Source of the DNA: Devosia sp.
GTDB lineage: Bacteria > Pseudomonadota > Alphaproteobacteria > Rhizobiales > Devosiaceae
Direction of reading: 5' to 3'
DNA: 64,000 nt
NCBI GenBank assembly: GCA_015234425.1
Contig: JADGNE010000043.1
Coordinates: 103,347-167,346 of the forward strand
The notes beneath the pieces are model-generated. The model saw only the letters and a list, made by a program, of their open reading frames with translations, was not told the DNA's origin and did no database searches. Of this stretch, positions 34,135 to 44,074 are shown in pieces; position 1 is the stretch's first letter, and the number at the start of each line of letters is the position of its first letter. A program made the translations under genes and the position numbers.

Positions 34135-34714
34135 AGTCCTCGATATTTTCCGCCAGTGCGGAGCCATGCTGGAGGGGCACTTCATTCTGTCCTCGGGACT
34201 GCGGTCTCCCGTGTTCCTGCAGAAGGCCAAGGTCTTCCAGTACGCTGAGCACACCGAAACCCTGTGCAAGGCGCTGGCCGAAAAGATCCACGGCGAAGGC
34301 TTTGGTGATGTGACCAAGGTGGTGTCCCCGGCCATCGGCGGCATTATCCCGGGCTATGAAACTTCCCGTCACCTGCGCGTTCCGGCGCTCTACACCGAAC
34401 GCGTCGATGGCCAGTTCGAGCTGCGCCGTGGCTTTGAGATCGAGCCTGGCGACAAGGTGATCGTCGTCGAAGACATCGTCTCGACGGGCCTCTCGATCCG
34501 CGAATGCGTCGACGCCCTGCGCAAGATCGGCGCCAATGTGGTCGCAGCCGCCTGCCTGATCGACCGCTCGGGAGGCGAAGCCGACGTGGGCGTTCCCCTC
34601 GTCAGCCTTATCCAGTATAAGGTACCGGCCTATCCCGCAGACCAATTGCCGTCCGAACTGGCGGCATTGCCGGCGGTGAAGCCTGGCAGTCGCGGTATCC
34701 AGGGCGTCAAATGA
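34121..34714 (+). CDS. pyrE: Orotate phosphoribosyltransferase PyrE
   Basis: PyrE joins orotate to PRPP to give OMP in pyrimidine synthesis. The 197-residue protein shows the PRPP motif [17 protein letters not shown] (about 124-140), [12 protein letters not shown] and [10 protein letters not shown]. The ATG at 34121 lies inside the end of rsh, with AGGAG eight bases upstream; a GTG one codon earlier is possible. Its stop overlaps the acpS start (ATGA). Confidence 0.94.
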   Translation: MTKDEVLDIFRQCGAMLEGHFILSSGLRSPVFLQKAKVFQYAEHTETLCKALAEKIHGEGFGDVTKVVSPAIGGIIPGYETSRHLRVPALYTERVDGQFELRRGFEIEPGDKVIVVEDIVSTGLSIRECVDALRKIGANVVAAACLIDRSGGEADVGVPLVSLIQYKVPAYPADQLPSELAALPAVKPGSRGIQGVK

Positions 34715-35136
34715 TCATTGGGCTAGGTTCCGATCTCATCCAGATTCATCGTGTAGGCGAAGTGCTCGACAAGCATGGCGAGCGCTTCACCAACCGGTGT
34801 TTTACCGAGATCGAGCGCCGCAAGTCTGATCGCCGCGCCCAGCGCGCCGCCTCCTACGCCAAACGGTTTGCTGCCAAGGAAGCCTGTTCCAAGGCGCTCG
34901 GCACTGGCCTCAGCTATGGCGTCTACTGGCGTGATATGGGCGTGGTGAACCTGCCGTCCGGCAAGCCCACGATGCAATTGACCAATGGCGCGCTGCGGGC
35001 GCTGGAGCGGCTTGTGCCGCCCGGCCACGAGCCCCATATCCATCTGACCATCACCGACGATGCCGGGCTCGCCCAGGCCTTCGTCATCATCGAAGCGCTA
35101 CCCAGAACCGTTGACCCCGCCGCGGCAACGCTCTAA
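34711..35136 (+). CDS. acpS: Holo-[acyl-carrier-protein] synthase AcpS
   Basis: AcpS transfers phosphopantetheine from CoA to acyl carrier protein. The 141-residue protein begins [15 protein letters not shown] with the metal-binding Asp8, and has [15 protein letters not shown] with the catalytic Glu. It overlaps pyrE by four bases. In many relatives pdxJ sits immediately upstream; here pyrE does instead. Confidence 0.95.
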   Translation: MIIGLGSDLIQIHRVGEVLDKHGERFTNRCFTEIERRKSDRRAQRAASYAKRFAAKEACSKALGTGLSYGVYWRDMGVVNLPSGKPTMQLTNGALRALERLVPPGHEPHIHLTITDDAGLAQAFVIIEALPRTVDPAAATL

Positions 35137-35166
35137 CGCTTCCGCATTGCCGTTCCGGGGACGAAG

Positions 35167-35991
35167 ATGACCCAATCTGCCGACAAGACCGCCAAGAAAC
35201 CCGCCACCAACGAGTGGTGGGATACCTTTGTGGTCGTGGTGGAAGCGCTGCTGATTGCCATCGTCCTGCGCTTTTTCCTGTTCCAGCCTTTCTCCATTCC
35301 GACCGCTTCGATGCAGCAGACCCTCATGATCGGCGATTACTTCGTCGCCAATAAATTCGTCTGGGGCTATGGCAAGCACTCGTTCTCGCTGGGACGCTAC
35401 GGCAATTTCTCGGCGCTCGACTTCGAACTGCCAATCTCCAACCGCATCATGGGTCGCGACCCCAATCGCGGCGACATCGCCGTGTTCCGTCCGGTCCCGC
35501 AGGACATCGAATATATCAAGCGTATCGTCGGTCTGCCGGGTGACCGCATCCAGGTGACCAATGGTCGCCTGCTCATCAATGGCACGATGGTCGAACGCGA
35601 GGAAATCGGCAAGAAGCAGGACGTCGACAGCAATGGCGACGCGCGCGAAGTGACCGTCTATCGCGAGACCTTCCCCGAAGGCACAAGCCACATCATCCAG
35701 GAAGTCGGCGACAACCTGCCGCTCGACAACACACCTGAATATGTGGTGCCAGCCGGCCATTACTTCATGATGGGCGACAATCGCGACCGCTCGGCGGACA
35801 GCCGCGTGCTGAGCCAGGTCGGCTATGTGCCGGCGATCAACCTGATCGCCAAGGCAGAGGCGCGCTTCTTCTCGATCAAGGACAATCTGCCGCCCTGGCA
35901 GATCTGGCAGTGGCCGGCCAACGTCCGCTGGGATCGCATGTTCCAGTACGTCGACACCGACCAGCCGTATGACACGACGGCGACGCCGTGA
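35167..35991 (+). CDS. lepB: Signal peptidase I LepB
   Basis: LepB cleaves Sec and Tat signal peptides at the outer face of the inner membrane. The 274-residue protein has one N-terminal membrane helix (FVVVVEALLIAIVLRFFLF, about 21-39), the catalytic Ser48 in PTASMQQTL and Lys118 in IEYIKRIVGLPGDR, and the GDNRDRSADSR box near the end. The stop overlaps the rnc GTG start (GTGA). Confidence 0.96.
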   Translation: MTQSADKTAKKPATNEWWDTFVVVVEALLIAIVLRFFLFQPFSIPTASMQQTLMIGDYFVANKFVWGYGKHSFSLGRYGNFSALDFELPISNRIMGRDPNRGDIAVFRPVPQDIEYIKRIVGLPGDRIQVTNGRLLINGTMVEREEIGKKQDVDSNGDAREVTVYRETFPEGTSHIIQEVGDNLPLDNTPEYVVPAGHYFMMGDNRDRSADSRVLSQVGYVPAINLIAKAEARFFSIKDNLPPWQIWQWPANVRWDRMFQYVDTDQPYDTTATP

Positions 35992-36695
35992 GTCGCCGCA
36001 GCAATGGACATGAAAAGCTCCAGTTCCGGCTCGGCTATCGCTTTGCCGATCCGGATCTGCTCGAGCGCGCGCTGAGTCATTCCAGTGCCATTTCGCCCAG
36101 CAAGCGGGTGGAAAATTCCTACCAGCGTCTTGAGTTCCTAGGCGACAGGGTGCTCGGCCTCGTTGTGGCCGACATGCTCTATCGCAAATTTCCCAAGGCC
36201 AATGAGGGCGAGCTGAGCCGCACGCTCAATTCGCTGGTGCGCAAGGAAACCTGCGCCGTGATCGCGCGCCAGCTTGATCTCGGTCCGGAGATGATCCTGG
36301 GCGACAGCGAAGCCCGCACTGGCGGCGCTGAGAAGGAAGCCATTCTGGGCGACGTGACCGAGGCCATCATCGGCGCCATCTATCTCGATGGCGGCATGGG
36401 CAAGGCCTATGAATTCGTCCAGCGCCATTTCGAGGAATTCATCGCCGACGGCCAGACCCATCGCGCCGACGCCAAGACCACTCTGCAGGAGTGGGCCCAG
36501 GCCAAGGGCCTCGAGCCGCCGACCTACGCCCTGGTGGAGCGCACCGGGCCCGACCACGCCCCCGAATTCACCATCGCCATCGATCTCGCCGGATATGAGC
36601 GGGTCGCTGCGACCGGCCCCTCCAAGAAGATTGCCGAGCACAAGGCAGCCCAGGAATTCCTGGTCCAGCAGAAAGTCTGGAAGGAACAGAAATGA
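35988..36695 (+). CDS. rnc: Ribonuclease III Rnc
   Basis: RNase III cuts double-stranded RNA, including rRNA precursors. In 235 residues it has the catalytic signature RLEFLGDRVLGLVVAD (about 46-61) and a C-terminal double-stranded RNA-binding domain (about 160-230) ending KKIAEHKAAQEFLV. It starts with GTG at 35988, overlapping the lepB stop, and its own stop overlaps the era ATG. Such packing of lepB-rnc-era is standard in proteobacteria. Confidence 0.96.
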   Translation: MSRRSNGHEKLQFRLGYRFADPDLLERALSHSSAISPSKRVENSYQRLEFLGDRVLGLVVADMLYRKFPKANEGELSRTLNSLVRKETCAVIARQLDLGPEMILGDSEARTGGAEKEAILGDVTEAIIGAIYLDGGMGKAYEFVQRHFEEFIADGQTHRADAKTTLQEWAQAKGLEPPTYALVERTGPDHAPEFTIAIDLAGYERVAATGPSKKIAEHKAAQEFLVQQKVWKEQK

Positions 36696-37615
36696 CCGAC
36701 CCCGTCGAACTAACGAACACATCCTGCGGCTTCATTGCGCTTGTGGGTGCGCCGAACGCCGGCAAATCGACCCTGCTCAATGCTCTGGTCGGCACGAAAG
36801 TGTCGATCGTCACGCATAAGGCCCAGACTACGCGCAGCCAGGTTCGCGGCGTGCTGACGCTCGATACGGCCCAGCTCGTCTTCGTCGATACGCCGGGCAT
36901 TTTTGCGCCCAAGCGTCGGCTCGAACGCGCCATGGTGGACAATGCCTGGGGCGGGGCAGGGGACGCCGATATCGTCGCCTTCATCATCGATGTTGGTCGC
37001 GGTATCGCGCCCGATATCGAGCAGCTGCTCGAAGGACTGGAGAACATCCGCCAACCCAAGGTGTTGATCCTCAACAAGATCGATACCGTGAAGCCCGAGA
37101 GCCTGTTGTCCCTTTCGCAGACGCTCAATGAGCGCACGCGCTTCGAGGCGACTTTCATGCTGTCCGCCCTCAAGGGCAATGGCGTGAAGGATTTCATCAA
37201 CTGGTGCGTTGGGCACATTCCCCCGGGCCCGTGGCACTTCCCCGAAGATCACCTGACCGATCTGACCATGGCGATCACCGCCGCCGAGATCACGCGCGAA
37301 AAGCTGTTCCTGCGTGTCCACGACGAGATCCCCTACAACTCCACGGTCGAGACCGAGAGTTTCAAGATCCAGAAGGACGGGTCCTACAAGATCGACCAGG
37401 TCGTCTATGTCTCGCGCGACAGCCACAAGAAGATCGTGCTCGGCGCTGGCGGGCAGACCATCAAGGCCATTGGCGCTGAGGCGCGCAAGGAGCTGATGGA
37501 GATGTACGAAGTGCCGATCCATCTCTTCCTCTTCGTCAAGGTCCGCGAAAAATGGGCTGACGATCCGGAGCGCTACCAGGAAATGGGGCTGGAATTCCCC
37601 CACGACAAGAAATGA
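36692..37615 (+). CDS. era: GTPase Era
   Basis: Era is a GTPase that binds 16S rRNA and helps 30S subunit assembly. The 307-residue protein has the G1 loop GAPNAGKST (about 19-27), G3 VDTPGIF, G4 LNKIDTV, and a C-terminal KH domain with VLGAGGQTIKAIG. All G motifs are intact. It overlaps rnc by four bases and is followed by recO. Confidence 0.97.
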   Translation: MTDPVELTNTSCGFIALVGAPNAGKSTLLNALVGTKVSIVTHKAQTTRSQVRGVLTLDTAQLVFVDTPGIFAPKRRLERAMVDNAWGGAGDADIVAFIIDVGRGIAPDIEQLLEGLENIRQPKVLILNKIDTVKPESLLSLSQTLNERTRFEATFMLSALKGNGVKDFINWCVGHIPPGPWHFPEDHLTDLTMAITAAEITREKLFLRVHDEIPYNSTVETESFKIQKDGSYKIDQVVYVSRDSHKKIVLGAGGQTIKAIGAEARKELMEMYEVPIHLFLFVKVREKWADDPERYQEMGLEFPHDKK

Positions 37616-37651
37616 GGTCGCGCCCCGGCATTGTTCGGGGCGTCAATCGCA

Positions 37652-38362
37652 ATGGAATGGACCGGTGAAGCCCTGCTGATAGGCGTCAGGCGCCATGGCG
37701 AAACCAGCGTCATTGCCGAGGCCATGGTTGCCGGACGCGGACGCTATCTCGGCCTCGTGCGGGGCGGGCGGTCGCCACGCCTCGCGGCGACGCTGCAGGC
37801 CGGGAACACAGTTCAGCTGACCTGGCGGGCGCGCACCGAGGATCAGCTCGGCCAGTTCAGCATCGAACTGCTGCAGGCCCGCGCTGCCGAACTCATCGCC
37901 GACCCGACGCGGCTCTATCTCAGCCAGCTCGTCTGCGAGCATCTGAGGCTTTTGCCCGAACGGGACCCGCACGACCGGCTACTGGGCATGGCGTTGAGCC
38001 TGATTGACCACGCGCCCGACGGGGTGGCTCTCGCCAGGTTCGAACTGGCCGTTCTCGACGAACTCGGCTTCGGGCTTGATCTCGAAAGCTGCGCGGCGAC
38101 CGGCGTCACCACCGATCTTACCCATGTTTCCCCCCGGTCCGGCAGGGCGGTGTCGCGCGCGGCAGCCGAGCCCTATCGCGACAAGCTCTTGAAACTGCCG
38201 AGCTTTCTGGTCGCCCGCGGCAATGCGTCCCCAGGCGATATCGAAGACGCGTTTCGCCTCTCGGGTTTCTTTCTCGAGCGCCACGTCTGGGGCCCGCGGC
38301 GCGTCGATGTTCCGGCAGTACGCGACATGCTGCTCAACCGGCTGATGGCGAAAGCCGAATGA
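37652..38362 (+). CDS. recO: DNA repair protein RecO
   Basis: RecO loads RecA at gaps with RecR. From the ATG at 37652 it has 236 residues: MEWTGEALLIGVRRHGETS is the usual N-terminal OB-fold start, with VRGGRSPRLAATLQAGN after it; the middle holds the helical domain without the zinc cysteines present in some RecO proteins. A TTG at 37631 is also in frame, but lies inside a small CGCCCCG-CGGGGCG hairpin between era and recO. Confidence 0.94.
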   Translation: MEWTGEALLIGVRRHGETSVIAEAMVAGRGRYLGLVRGGRSPRLAATLQAGNTVQLTWRARTEDQLGQFSIELLQARAAELIADPTRLYLSQLVCEHLRLLPERDPHDRLLGMALSLIDHAPDGVALARFELAVLDELGFGLDLESCAATGVTTDLTHVSPRSGRAVSRAAAEPYRDKLLKLPSFLVARGNASPGDIEDAFRLSGFFLERHVWGPRRVDVPAVRDMLLNRLMAKAE

Positions 38363-38476
38363 CGGCGGACGTCGCGAAAAAATCGGCTGTTTCTGCGGGA
38401 AAACCTTGGGGAAATAGGCTTCCGCGCCTCTAGCTCGCTATACTCTGCTCCTGATTCGTTCTCATTTCGAGCCACC

Positions 38477-40777
38477 ATGTCCGATACCGATACCAGTCCG
38501 CCGGCCGACGATCAGCGTATCGTCGATCTCAAGCAGGCGCTTGAGGAGCGGTACCTGAGCTATGCGCTCTCGACCATTACCCAGCGCGCGCTGCCCGACG
38601 CGCGAGACGGCCTCAAGCCGGTGCATCGCCGCATTCTGCACGCCATGCGCCTGCTCAAGCTTGATCCCAATCAGGGCTACAAGAAGAGCGCCCGCATCGT
38701 CGGTGACGTGATCGGTAAGTTCCATCCTCATGGCGACCAGTCGATCTACGATGCGCTCGTGCGCCTGGCGCAGGAATTCTCCCTGCGCTATCCGCTGGTG
38801 GACGGGCAGGGGAACTTTGGTAACATCGACGGCGATAGCGCCGCGGCCATGCGATATACCGAAAGCCGCATGACCGAGGTGGCAACGCGCCTGCTCGAGG
38901 GCATCACCGAGAACGCCATCGACTTCAAGCCGACCTATGACGGTGAAGACGATGAGCCGGTGGTCCTGCCGTCCAATTTCCCGAACTTGTTGGCCAATGG
39001 CTCGACCGGCATCGCCGTGGGCATGGCGACCTCGGTGCCACCACACAATATCGTCGAACTCTGTAATGCGTCGCTGAAGCTCATTCATAATCCTGCGGCC
39101 ACGGTCGACGACCTGATCCATCAGGATCTGTCGGCGCCGCCATCCATGGACGATCTGATCCGTGGTCCGGATTTCCCGACGGGCGGACAGCTGGTCGAAA
39201 CGCGCGCGTCCATCGTCCACTCCTATGAAACCGGGCGCGGCGCTTTCCGCACCCGCGCGGTCTGGGAGAAGGAAGAAAAGGGTCGCGGCGTTTACCAGAT
39301 CGTCGTGACCCAGATCCCCTATGGCGTGCAGAAATCGCGCCTCGTGGAAAAGATCGCCGAACTGCTTCTGGCCAAGAAACTGCCGCTGCTCAAAGACGTG
39401 CGCGACGAGAGCGCGGACGATATCCGCCTCATCCTCGAGCCGCGCGCCGGCACGGTGGACGCCGTCATCCTGATGGAGCAGCTGTTCAAGCTGACTGAGC
39501 TCGAGCTTCGTTTCGGCTTGAACCTCAACGTGCTCGACCGCGGCACGGTGCCAAGGGTGATGAGCATTGCCGACGCGCTGCGCGCCTGGCTCGATCACCG
39601 CAAGGAAGTGCTGGTCCGCCGTTCGGAATATCGATTGGCGCAGATCGCTGCACGGCTTGAGGTGCTCGAAGGCTATATCATCGCCTACCTCAACCTCGAC
39701 GAGGTGATCCGCATCATCCGTGAAGAGGATGATGCCAAGGCCAGCCTGATGGCCGCCTTCAATCTGACGGACAATCAGGCCGAAGCCATCCTCAACATGC
39801 GCCTGCGCTCTTTGCGCAAGCTCGAGGAGATGGAGCTTCGCCAGGAGCACAAGAACCTCTCCGAGGAAAAGGGCAAGCTCGAGCATCTCCTGTCTTCGGA
39901 CAAGCGCCTTTGGGGCGAGGTCGCCAAGCAGGTCGAGACGCTCAAGAAGTCCTACCCGCTGTTTGAAAAGGACGGCACGACGCCGCATCCTCTCGGCGCG
40001 CGCCGCACCTCGATTGGTGCCGTGCCCACTGCCGACGCTGCCGAGATCACCGAAGCCTTTATCGAGCGCGAGCCGATCACCGTCATTCTCTCCGAGAAGG
40101 GCTGGATCCGCGCGCCCAAGGGCCACAATGCCACGATCGATGAGAAGGCATTCAAGAGCGGCGACAAGCTGAGGCTCTCGTTTAACTGCGAGACCACCGA
40201 CAAGCTCCTGATGATGACGACGGACGGCAGGGTCTACACCATTGGTGCAGACAAGCTCCCGGGTGGTCGCGGGCAGGGCGAGCCCGTCCGCATCATGGTC
40301 GACATCGAGGAAGGCCACGAGATTGTCGCGCTCTTCGTCCACAAGCCGGGCACAAAGCGTGTGATCGCGTCCTCGGCCGGATATGGCTTCGTCGTCAACG
40401 AGGACGATCTCATCGCCAATACCCGCAAGGGCAAGCAGGTGCTCAACGTCTCCGCGCCCGAGGAAGCCAAGCTGATCGTCCCCTGCGACGGCGACCGGGT
40501 CGCGGTGATCGGACAGAACCGCAAGCTGCTGGTGTTCCCGATGACCCAGCTCGCATCCATGACCCGCGGCAAGGGCGTGCGCCTCCAGCGCTACAAGGAC
40601 GGCGGGATTTCCGACATCAAGACCTTCTATGCGGCCGATGGGCTGACCTGGATGGACAGTTCGGGAAGGACCTATTCAAAGCCCACCGAGGAACTGGTCG
40701 ATTGGCTTGGCGACCGCGCTGCAGCTGGCCGTCAGCCCCCAACGGGCTTCCCGCGCAACAACAAGTTTGTCGGCTAA
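38477..40777 (+). CDS. parC: DNA topoisomerase IV subunit A ParC
   Basis: ParC is the cutting subunit of topoisomerase IV, which unlinks daughter chromosomes. The 766-residue protein has the catalytic Tyr127 in [13 protein letters not shown], the quinolone-determining region with [11 protein letters not shown], and a C-terminal beta-pinwheel. The C-terminal domain lacks the GyrA box, and length and sequence fit ParC. It follows recO after 114 bases. No ParE gene is in the window. Confidence 0.95.
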   Translation: MSDTDTSPPADDQRIVDLKQALEERYLSYALSTITQRALPDARDGLKPVHRRILHAMRLLKLDPNQGYKKSARIVGDVIGKFHPHGDQSIYDALVRLAQEFSLRYPLVDGQGNFGNIDGDSAAAMRYTESRMTEVATRLLEGITENAIDFKPTYDGEDDEPVVLPSNFPNLLANGSTGIAVGMATSVPPHNIVELCNASLKLIHNPAATVDDLIHQDLSAPPSMDDLIRGPDFPTGGQLVETRASIVHSYETGRGAFRTRAVWEKEEKGRGVYQIVVTQIPYGVQKSRLVEKIAELLLAKKLPLLKDVRDESADDIRLILEPRAGTVDAVILMEQLFKLTELELRFGLNLNVLDRGTVPRVMSIADALRAWLDHRKEVLVRRSEYRLAQIAARLEVLEGYIIAYLNLDEVIRIIREEDDAKASLMAAFNLTDNQAEAILNMRLRSLRKLEEMELRQEHKNLSEEKGKLEHLLSSDKRLWGEVAKQVETLKKSYPLFEKDGTTPHPLGARRTSIGAVPTADAAEITEAFIEREPITVILSEKGWIRAPKGHNATIDEKAFKSGDKLRLSFNCETTDKLLMMTTDGRVYTIGADKLPGGRGQGEPVRIMVDIEEGHEIVALFVHKPGTKRVIASSAGYGFVVNEDDLIANTRKGKQVLNVSAPEEAKLIVPCDGDRVAVIGQNRKLLVFPMTQLASMTRGKGVRLQRYKDGGISDIKTFYAADGLTWMDSSGRTYSKPTEELVDWLGDRAAAGRQPPTGFPRNNKFVG

Positions 40778-40798
40778 CCGATTCAAGGGACTCATCAA

Positions 40799-41107
40799 AT
40801 GATCCGCCACTGCGTGTTTGTTCGCTTCCGTGCCGATGTATCACTTGAAGAACGCGCGGCGATCTACACCGAGCTTGAATCGCTGCGCGAAGTCGTGCCG
40901 GGATTCCTAGGTATGGCCTATGGTTCCAACGTTTCGCCCGAGGGCCTGCACCGGGGCTATATGGATGGCTTCACCATGGATTTTACGGATGAAGCGGCGC
41001 GCGACGCCTATCTCGTCCATCCCGCGCACAAGGCGGCGGGCGGGCGTCTCGTGGCAGCGCTCGAGGGCGGCCGAGACGGTCTCATCGTTTTCGATATGGC
41101 CGTCTAA
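40799..41107 (+). CDS. Dabb-domain (stress-responsive A/B barrel) protein
   Basis: A 102-residue single-domain protein of the Dabb family, dimeric alpha/beta barrels of unclear function. It begins MIRHCVFVRFRADVSLEERA, the common pattern, and ends with YLVHPAHKAAGGRLV. It follows parC after 21 bases and may be co-transcribed. Its stop overlaps the end of the convergent bpt gene. Confidence 0.85.
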   Translation: MIRHCVFVRFRADVSLEERAAIYTELESLREVVPGFLGMAYGSNVSPEGLHRGYMDGFTMDFTDEAARDAYLVHPAHKAAGGRLVAALEGGRDGLIVFDMAV

Positions 41108-41862
41108 ACCGTCGGGGACGGCTCGGCATCGGTGAGGGACTGGCGCACCCAGCCCTCATGCCCGCGCTGGACTTCCAGCGGCTGATAAAGGGCCTTGTAG
41201 GCCATCTTTGGCGAGTTCTTCACCCAATAGCCGAGATAGACATAATCGAGGCCGGCGGACCTCACCTGGGCGATGTGGTCGAGGATGAGGAATGTACCGA
41301 GGCTGCGGTGCGCCTGGGCTGGGTCGAAGAATGAATAGACCATCGATAGACCGTCGGGCATGACGTCGGTCAGCGCCACGGCCACCAGCGGTTCGCCGGG
41401 TTCGCTGAGCAGGCGATATTCGACAACGACGGACTGAACCGGCGTGTCCTCGACCATGTACTCATAGTCATCATAGCTCATCTGCGTCATCCCGCCGTCG
41501 GCATGGCGGGCGTCGAGATAGGTCTTGAAGAGGTCGAACTGTTCGGCGGTCGCCTGGGGTTGGCGCACGGTGATGCCGAGATCGACATTGTTGCGCAGGA
41601 CGCGGCGGAAGCGACCTGAGGGCGCGAACTCCTCAGCCACAATGCGTACGGATTGGCACGCATTGCAGCCCTCGCAGGCCGGGCGATAAATCAGGTTCTG
41701 GCTGCGGCGAAACCCATTGTCACTCAGCAGGTGATGCAGCGCCGAGGCGCGCCTGCCCGTCAGATGCGTAAAGAGCTTCCGCTCCTGCCGGTCAGGCAGG
41801 TAGGGGCACGGCATTGCGGCGGTCAGAAAGAGCTGGGTGGATTCCGGGGACTGGTTGGTCAT
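41104..41862 (-). CDS. bpt: Aspartate/glutamate leucyltransferase Bpt (N-end rule)
   Basis: Bpt adds leucine from Leu-tRNA to N-terminal Asp or Glu, marking proteins for ClpAP. The 252-residue sequence shows the N-terminal cysteine pattern AMPCPYLP and RPACEGCNACQSVR, and the C-terminal acetyltransferase-like fold with LGTFLILDHI and YVYLGYWVKNSPKMAYKAL. Length is normal for the family. It is convergent with the Dabb gene by a four-base overlap. Confidence 0.92.
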   Translation of the reverse strand: MTNQSPESTQLFLTAAMPCPYLPDRQERKLFTHLTGRRASALHHLLSDNGFRRSQNLIYRPACEGCNACQSVRIVAEEFAPSGRFRRVLRNNVDLGITVRQPQATAEQFDLFKTYLDARHADGGMTQMSYDDYEYMVEDTPVQSVVVEYRLLSEPGEPLVAVALTDVMPDGLSMVYSFFDPAQAHRSLGTFLILDHIAQVRSAGLDYVYLGYWVKNSPKMAYKALYQPLEVQRGHEGWVRQSLTDAEPSPTV

Positions 41863-41923
41863 CTAGGACCCAAAAGCTGCGACAGCCCTAATTGTACTCT
41901 CGCACCCGCTCCGCTGCAACGGC

Positions 41924-42436
41924 TCAGAAAGCCCCAGTTTGCCGCATCCGCTGCCAATGACGCATCATCGGCGAGCGCCGCACCATGAGCGTGCCCACGA
42001 TGAGGTCGTGGATCATCTGGCGGCGCGGTGTGAAGAGGGCGAACACGAGCGAGACCGGCCAGGAAATCCAGAAAGTCAGCCAGAAGACGAGGGCGTGGAT
42101 GACCGCCATCCAGCCGTCGAGTGGCACGCCACGGGTCGGGGTGAGGACAAGGTCCATCATCTGCATGCCCACAGTCGCCCGCTTTGCCGATCCGAGCGTG
42201 ATCGCATAGTAGATCACGATCGAGGCGGGAATGACGACGAGGAGCGAGACCCAGGCGAGGCCAAAGGTGAAAAAGCCCATGATGCCGCCGACGATCGACA
42301 CGACAGCCACGATCAATGAGATCAGGATGATGTCGATGATCCCGGAGATGGTGCGTCGGGTCAGCAGGCCCTCGAAAAGTTCGGGAGCCGTTGCAGGATC
42401 GGGCAGCTGGGGGCGCGAGGCGGTGTCTTGGGTCAT
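41924..42436 (-). CDS. RDD-family membrane protein
   Basis: A 170-residue membrane protein with three or four hydrophobic segments. It has the RDD pattern: the arginine at the start of helix 1 (LLTRRTISGIIDIILISL) and the aspartates there and in RRQMIHDLIVGTLMVRR. Function unknown; such proteins may be transport-related. It lies 61 bases upstream of bpt on the same strand. Confidence 0.85.
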   Translation of the reverse strand: MTQDTASRPQLPDPATAPELFEGLLTRRTISGIIDIILISLIVAVVSIVGGIMGFFTFGLAWVSLLVVIPASIVIYYAITLGSAKRATVGMQMMDLVLTPTRGVPLDGWMAVIHALVFWLTFWISWPVSLVFALFTPRRQMIHDLIVGTLMVRRSPMMRHWQRMRQTGAF

Positions 42437-42501
42437 GGCCAGAAGATTGTCATAGCCGCGCCCCAGTGCAAGAGCTTGGCGCCGAGAAATTGCGTCCGCG
42501 G

Positions 42502-43929
42502 CTAGGTTGCCTGGATCAGTTCAGCCCCGCCGACGCCCTCACTGGTCGCGCGACGCACCATGGCCACGGACGTGACCCCGGCCAAGGCCGCGATGACCGC
42601 CGCCGTCACGAAGATCGGGACTGTCGTGGCGAGGATTTCGTCCGTGCTGGTCGCCACGGCATAGCCCGCACTATTGGCGGCCAGCCCGGCAATTGCCGCG
42701 CCGATGGCATTGCCGGCCGACTGCGTGGTCGGGATCAGCGCCGAGGTCCGGTCGCGCTCGGCGTCCCCCGTGGCCTCGATCAGCGTCAACAGGACATAGC
42801 CGCTCGACATACCAAAGCCGGCGCCGATCACCAGCTGCGAGAGGATGAGCAGCGGCGGCAGGTTGAGGAGGAAGCCGGACAGCACGCCGAGCAGGCCGAT
42901 GCAGAGGCACGCCGGCCCAAGCTGGATCAGCAGGTGGCGCGTCGAGCGCTTGCGCACATTGGCAACGGTAACCGACGAGAGGCTCCAGGCAACGGACATG
43001 ACAGCGCCGACGGCCCCGGCTGCGGTCGGCCCATAGCCCCACAATTGCTGCAACAGCATAACGAGATAGACCGCCGTAAAGGCGCCCGCCACCGGCATCA
43101 GCAGCACGACCCAGAAGCCGGGGCCCAGTGGGGAGTCCGACCAGAAGGCCCCGGTAGGAGTCAGCGGGCTCTTGCTGCGTCGATCCATCCAGATGGCGAC
43201 GAACAGCGCCAGGGCCGCCGCCGCCACAAGGGCAAGCGCCTCAGGGCCGGGCAGGAGGGAGGCGATGGCGAGTAGAAGGATGCCGCCACCGATGGCCATA
43301 AGCCGGATGCCCGGAAAGCCTGCCTGGACATCGCCGCCGCGCTTGTTGGGCACCACCAGCGCCACCATGAGGCAGAAAATGGCGACCACTGGCACGTTGA
43401 CGAGGAAGGCGGCGCGCCACGAGACGAACTCGGTCAGCGCACCAGCGCCGGCCGGGCCGCCAAAGGCCGCGATAGCCCAGATAACGGCCTGCATGCCAAA
43501 AATCTTCGGCACCAGCCGGTTGGGAAAAAGCTCGGGGATCAGCGAGAAACAGAGTGCCGCGACGACGCCTTCGCCAAGACCCTGGATGGCCCGGCCGACC
43601 AGAACCTGAGTCATGGTGCCGGCGCCCGCCGCAACCAGTGTTCCGAGGAGGAACACGCCGGCCATGGCGAGCAGAGCCCAGCGTGCACCGAGTCGCTGTT
43701 TGACCAGCACCGCGCCGGCACCGCCGACAATGGCAAAGACCAGATAAAGGGTCGTCGACCAGGAGATCACCTCGGCGCCGTCGAGTTCCTTGACCGCAGT
43801 CGGCAAAGCCGTGGAGGACAGGAAGGCGTTGAACGCCAGGAGCGCGACCCCAAGGCAGAGGATGATGGTCGCAGCGAGATATTTTGGGCCAAAAATCTCG
43901 GCCCAGCGCCCTTCGACATCAGCCGACAT
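42502..43929 (-). CDS. Major facilitator superfamily transporter (drug-efflux-like)
   Basis: A 475-residue inner-membrane transporter with many hydrophobic helices and a short cytoplasmic loop (about 205-215, VPNKRGG). The first helix LGVALLAFNAFLSSTALPT carries an EmrB/QacA-like pattern, and VLVGRAIQGLGEGVVAAL is the motif C type sequence of drug/H+ antiporters. The substrate is unknown. It lies between the hemB terminator and the RDD gene, probably with its own promoter. Confidence 0.85.
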   Translation of the reverse strand: MSADVEGRWAEIFGPKYLAATIILCLGVALLAFNAFLSSTALPTAVKELDGAEVISWSTTLYLVFAIVGGAGAVLVKQRLGARWALLAMAGVFLLGTLVAAGAGTMTQVLVGRAIQGLGEGVVAALCFSLIPELFPNRLVPKIFGMQAVIWAIAAFGGPAGAGALTEFVSWRAAFLVNVPVVAIFCLMVALVVPNKRGGDVQAGFPGIRLMAIGGGILLLAIASLLPGPEALALVAAAALALFVAIWMDRRSKSPLTPTGAFWSDSPLGPGFWVVLLMPVAGAFTAVYLVMLLQQLWGYGPTAAGAVGAVMSVAWSLSSVTVANVRKRSTRHLLIQLGPACLCIGLLGVLSGFLLNLPPLLILSQLVIGAGFGMSSGYVLLTLIEATGDAERDRTSALIPTTQSAGNAIGAAIAGLAANSAGYAVATSTDEILATTVPIFVTAAVIAALAGVTSVAMVRRATSEGVGGAELIQAT

Positions 43930-44010
43930 TGGGAACTCCGGTAGTTTTCAGATTGCGTCTTGGTATTTCACTGTCTGTGGAAGCAATGTCGGTCTTGTCC
44001 ACGCAGCGAA

Positions 44011-44042
44011 AGGAAAAGGCCTCCGTAAAAAGGCGGAGGCCT
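44011..44042 (-). terminator. Rho-independent terminator after hemB
   Basis: On the minus strand AGGCCTCCG and CGGAGGCCT pair around a T-rich loop and are followed by TTTCCTTT. It begins about 33 bases after the hemB stop and precedes the MFS gene. Confidence 0.85.
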
Positions 44043-44074
44043 GTAATCCGTTGCTTGGCGATAAACCAGGTTGG

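Noticed and set aside
38462-40342. A 626-codon open frame antisense to parC
   Set aside because: ParC has all catalytic motifs; the antisense product resembles no family and is a product of GC-rich codon structure.
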